DNA from: UBA1172 sp049889655
GTDB taxonomy: Bacteria > Pseudomonadota > Alphaproteobacteria > Puniceispirillales > UBA1172
Direction: 5' to 3'
Length of the DNA stretch: 5,883 nt
NCBI GenBank assembly: GCA_049889655.1
Contig: JBMHCY010000033.1
Span: 1 to 5,883 of the forward strand
The notes under the pieces were generated by a model, which saw only the letters and a program-made list of their open reading frames with translations, was not told the DNA's origin and made no database searches. Shown piece after piece: positions 3,572 through 5,883 of the stretch. The stretch's first letter is position 1; every line of letters starts with the position of its first letter. The position numbers and the translations under genes are program-made.

Positions 3572-5883
3572 TCAACTCTCCTTTCTGCCCGCAGGGCGGG
3601 TGTTTTCAGGATCAAATGGAGGCTTATCAAGCACAGTGGCCTGGTAATGGCGGCCGAGAATATTCACTGTCAGCCCTTCACGGCAGCCTCTTTGTCGCAA
3701 ATAGGCAAGGCCGAGGGTGAGCCCTGTCCGATGGCCATGGGCCGCCGAGGTGACGATCCCCACCGGCTCCCCTTCATAATGGACGGCATGGGCATAAAAC
3801 GGGTCGAGATCATCGTTGTCGATCTTGAGTAAAACCATTTCCCAGCGGTCATGAGACTGCATCCGCTGACGGAGAGCCTCGGCCCCTGTGAAATCCCGGC
3901 CATCCTGTTTGATGAACAGATCAAGCCCCGCTTCGGCAGGGCTGCGCTCGGTGGTCAGATCAACCCCCCAGCTGCGATAGCCTTTCTCAAGCCTCATGCT
4001 GTTCATGGCATAGGCCCCGTAGAACCCCAGATCAAGGTCCTTGCCGGCGTCCATGATGGCGCTCAGCACGGCACTGCAGCCAGCCCGGGGAATGTGCAGC
4101 TCGACCCCGCGTTCCCCGACAAAGGAAACCCGCAAAACCCGCAGCGACACCCCGGCCACTGTCGCCGTGGTGGCATGAAGCCATGGCAAATCAGCCACGG
4201 GATCACCACCGGCAAGCCTTTGCAGCAGCAGCGTTGATTGCGGGCCCATCAGCCCGAGCACCCCGTATTCATCTGTTATGTGATCAACCCGAACATCAAA
4301 CCCGGCAGCGTGCTGACGGATGATATCGAGATCATGTTCTTCGGCTGCTGCGGCACTGGTGAGGTAGGCGTGGTCTTCGGCGAGACGGGTGATCGTGAAT
4401 TCCGACGCCACACCCCCGGCCGGGGTCAGGACATGGCAGAGCCCGATACGCCCGCAACCCGGCGGCACATTCGCCCCGAGACTCGCCAGCATGGCCCCGG
4501 TATCAGGGCCCGAAAGGTCAATCTTGGTAAAGACGGAAAGATCGGCGAGACCGACACCTTCGGTTACGCATCGTGTTTCTTCGGCGACGGCATCAAACCA
4601 AGGCTGCCGCCGGAAACTGTCTTGCTGCAAGGGCCTGATGGTCTCGGTCGCAAACCAGTTCGGGCGTTCCCAGCCATGGGCAAACCCCATGACAGCCCCG
4701 GCACTGATCATCGCATCATGGAACGGAGAGTGCCGCAGGTTGCGCCCGGCCGGACGTTCCTCATGGGGATAATGCACGCCAAACTGCAGGCCGAAACATT
4801 CGATGGCCTTGGCAACCCGGTATTCGCGGTCAGCCCAATTCCCGAAACGGCGTGAATCCACCGCCAGCGCATCCATGGGCGGTGACCCATGCGTCATCCA
4901 GTGGGCGAGGAACCAGCCTGCCCCGCCACCTTCCATGACCCCCATGCTCGACCCTGTCAGCAGCCAGCCATTCTCAAGCCCATGGGCCGGGCCGATCAGC
5001 GGATTGGCATCCGGGGTAAAGGTGATCGGCCCGTTGATCACCGATTTGATCCCGCCATCACCCAGTGCCGGAATGCGCTCCATGGCCATGGTGATGATAT
5101 CCTCGACAGCATCGAGATCAGGCGGCATCAGGTCAGCCCCGAATTCGGGCGGCACCCCGTCGATGGACCAGGTTTTGGCATCCTTCTCATAGGGGCCGAG
5201 GATCAGCCCGTCACGTTCCTGGCGCACATACCAGCTTTCCTCAGGATCACGGATGATCGGCAATTCCGGCAGACCGGCCTTGATCCGCTCGCTGACCACG
5301 GGGATTGTGTCCGTCACCAGATATTGATGGAGAACAGGAACGGACGGGATATTCAGCCCCATCATGGCCCCGATCTCCCAGCCCCATGTCCCCGCGGCAT
5401 TGACGAGATGATCAGCCATGATGACATCTTTTTCCGTTTCGACCCGCCAGCATCCCGCCTCACGGCTGATCGCATGAACGGGGTTGTAGCGTTTGATTGT
5501 GACCCCGGCTTTCTGGGCACCTCTTGCCATGGCGTTGGTGGCCAGCGACGGGTCGACATGGCCGTCATCAGGCTCATAGATACCGCCAAGCAACCCTTCC
5601 AGCCGGGCCAGCGGGTGCAACACCGCGATATCGTCCGGGGTCAGCAGTTTGAGCGGATAACCGGTAAAGGATGACAGCCCGGCAACATGGGCAAACTCAT
5701 CCATGCGGTCGGGATTGCGGGTGATGCGCATGGCCCCGCTCGGATGGAACCCGCAACTCTCGCCGGTTTCCTCGGGCAGAATATCACGGTAAAGCCGCAC
5801 TGATCGGGCCCGCAATTCCTGGATCGTTGGGTTATGGGAAAAATGCGTGCACAGCCCGGCTGCGTGCCAGGTCGACCCATGGG
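3572..5883 (-). CDS. Dimethylglycine/sarcosine dehydrogenase-like flavoprotein with folate-binding GcvT domain (5' end beyond the window)
   Basis: The frame is open to the right edge, giving 769 visible residues; only the N-terminal Rossmann strand with its GxGxxG loop is missing. The visible protein starts H-G-S-T-W-H-A-A-G-L, the motif in which mammalian dimethylglycine and sarcosine dehydrogenases bind FAD covalently through the His (visible residue 6). The DAO-type FAD domain continues with V-N-A-A-G-T-W (160-166) and N-G-P-I-T-F-T-P-D (283-291). A linker domain follows (R-F-G-N-W to G-W-E-R-P-N-W-F, about 345-410), then a GcvT-like folate domain (A-D-L-S-V-F-T-K, G-L-M-G-P-Q-S, R-L-E-K-G-Y-R-S-W-G, E-A-G-L-D-L-F) and a C-terminal barrel (about 700-760). 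This architecture oxidises an N-methyl group and transfers the one-carbon unit to tetrahydrofolate, passing electrons to an acceptor such as ETF. A TTG at 5815 is not the start, because the motif just described lies upstream of it. Substrate choice between dimethylglycine, sarcosine or another N-methyl amino acid is undecided. Confidence 0.92.
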   Translation of the reverse strand, partial: HGSTWHAAGLCTHFSHNPTIQELRARSVRLYRDILPEETGESCGFHPSGAMRITRNPDRMDEFAHVAGLSSFTGYPLKLLTPDDIAVLHPLARLEGLLGGIYEPDDGHVDPSLATNAMARGAQKAGVTIKRYNPVHAISREAGCWRVETEKDVIMADHLVNAAGTWGWEIGAMMGLNIPSVPVLHQYLVTDTIPVVSERIKAGLPELPIIRDPEESWYVRQERDGLILGPYEKDAKTWSIDGVPPEFGADLMPPDLDAVEDIITMAMERIPALGDGGIKSVINGPITFTPDANPLIGPAHGLENGWLLTGSSMGVMEGGGAGWFLAHWMTHGSPPMDALAVDSRRFGNWADREYRVAKAIECFGLQFGVHYPHEERPAGRNLRHSPFHDAMISAGAVMGFAHGWERPNWFATETIRPLQQDSFRRQPWFDAVAEETRCVTEGVGLADLSVFTKIDLSGPDTGAMLASLGANVPPGCGRIGLCHVLTPAGGVASEFTITRLAEDHAYLTSAAAAEEHDLDIIRQHAAGFDVRVDHITDEYGVLGLMGPQSTLLLQRLAGGDPVADLPWLHATTATVAGVSLRVLRVSFVGERGVELHIPRAGCSAVLSAIMDAGKDLDLGFYGAYAMNSMRLEKGYRSWGVDLTTERSPAEAGLDLFIKQDGRDFTGAEALRQRMQSHDRWEMVLLKIDNDDLDPFYAHAVHYEGEPVGIVTSAAHGHRTGLTLGLAYLRQRGCREGLTVNILGRHYQATVLDKPPFDPENTRPAGRKES
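3578..3583 (-). promoter_or_regulatory. Ribosome binding site of the aminotransferase, embedded in the preceding gene
   Basis: On the minus strand AAGGAG lies 9 bases before ATG 3568. It is read at the same time as the Lys-Glu codons that end the upstream flavoprotein. Termination at TGA (3574-3572) would leave ribosomes almost on the next start, as expected for coupled translation. Confidence 0.75.
3588..3600 (-). other. GC-rich hairpin at the flavoprotein-aminotransferase junction
   Basis: On the minus strand CCCGC, a 3-base loop CCT and GCGGG form a 5-base-pair all-G/C stem. It lies inside the last codons of the flavoprotein and ends 4 bases before the aminotransferase Shine-Dalgarno sequence. 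There is no T-run, so it is not an intrinsic terminator. It could adjust translation of the second gene or protect a processed mRNA end; its coding position means it may also be incidental. Confidence 0.35.

Noticed and set aside
3113..3832. Plus-strand open frame of 239 codons across the aminotransferase-flavoprotein junction
   Set aside because: It spans the antisense of two different genes with firm motifs, which is a typical GC-rich shadow frame.
5080..5091. CCATGGCCATGG palindrome
   Set aside because: It encodes Met-Ala-Met within the conserved flavoprotein; repeated CATGG/GCC strings are frequent in this sequence by codon use.
4889..5674. Plus-strand open frame of 261 codons opposite the flavoprotein
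   Set aside because: It is a mirror frame of a strongly conserved dehydrogenase; the Arg/His/Pro/Gly-rich translation has no family likeness.

Overview
The window reads as a metabolic accessory region of a moderately GC-rich proteobacterium, most likely an alphaproteobacterium. This rests on the close likeness of the two minus-strand enzymes to mitochondrial-type dimethylglycine/sarcosine dehydrogenase and AGXT2, and on compact gene packing and Shine-Dalgarno use. No phylogenetic search was possible, so the taxonomy is an inference. I see no phage, transposon, CRISPR, tRNA or rRNA signal.

Layout, left to right. (1) Positions 1-79, minus strand: the first 26 codons of an FAD/NAD(P)-binding reductase that resembles ferredoxin/putidaredoxin reductases. 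It is preceded by a plausible sigma70-type promoter (124-152). (2) Positions 80-221: a divergent non-coding spacer of about 140 bases. (3) Positions 222-336, plus strand: a short, broken remnant that looks like the N-terminus of a phytanoyl-CoA dioxygenase (PhyH) family protein. (4) Positions 351-2249, plus strand: a probable operon of a DUF1330 protein, a classical short-chain dehydrogenase/reductase (SDR) and a sulfotransferase-family protein; the last two overlap by 7 bases. (5) Positions 2246-5883, minus strand: a second operon, transcribed toward the first. Its upstream gene is a large dimethylglycine/sarcosine-dehydrogenase-like flavoprotein, cut by the right edge of the window. Its downstream gene is a class III (AGXT2-like) aminotransferase that starts 3 bases after the flavoprotein stop. 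The two operons converge so tightly that their stop codons overlap (CTAA, 2246-2249).

How the genes may work together (inference). The flavoprotein should oxidatively remove an N-methyl group from a secondary or tertiary amino acid and pass the one-carbon unit to tetrahydrofolate. The PLP aminotransferase could then remove the freed primary amine, or supply or consume glycine, alanine or glyoxylate. The SDR could interconvert an alcohol and a carbonyl compound. The sulfotransferase-fold protein would act on a hydroxyl or amine, but its substrate is unknown. With a ferredoxin-reductase-like gene at the left edge, the region could be a catabolic locus for an N-methylated amino compound such as a betaine. 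No single known pathway can be assigned from this window alone, and the two operons may be functionally separate.
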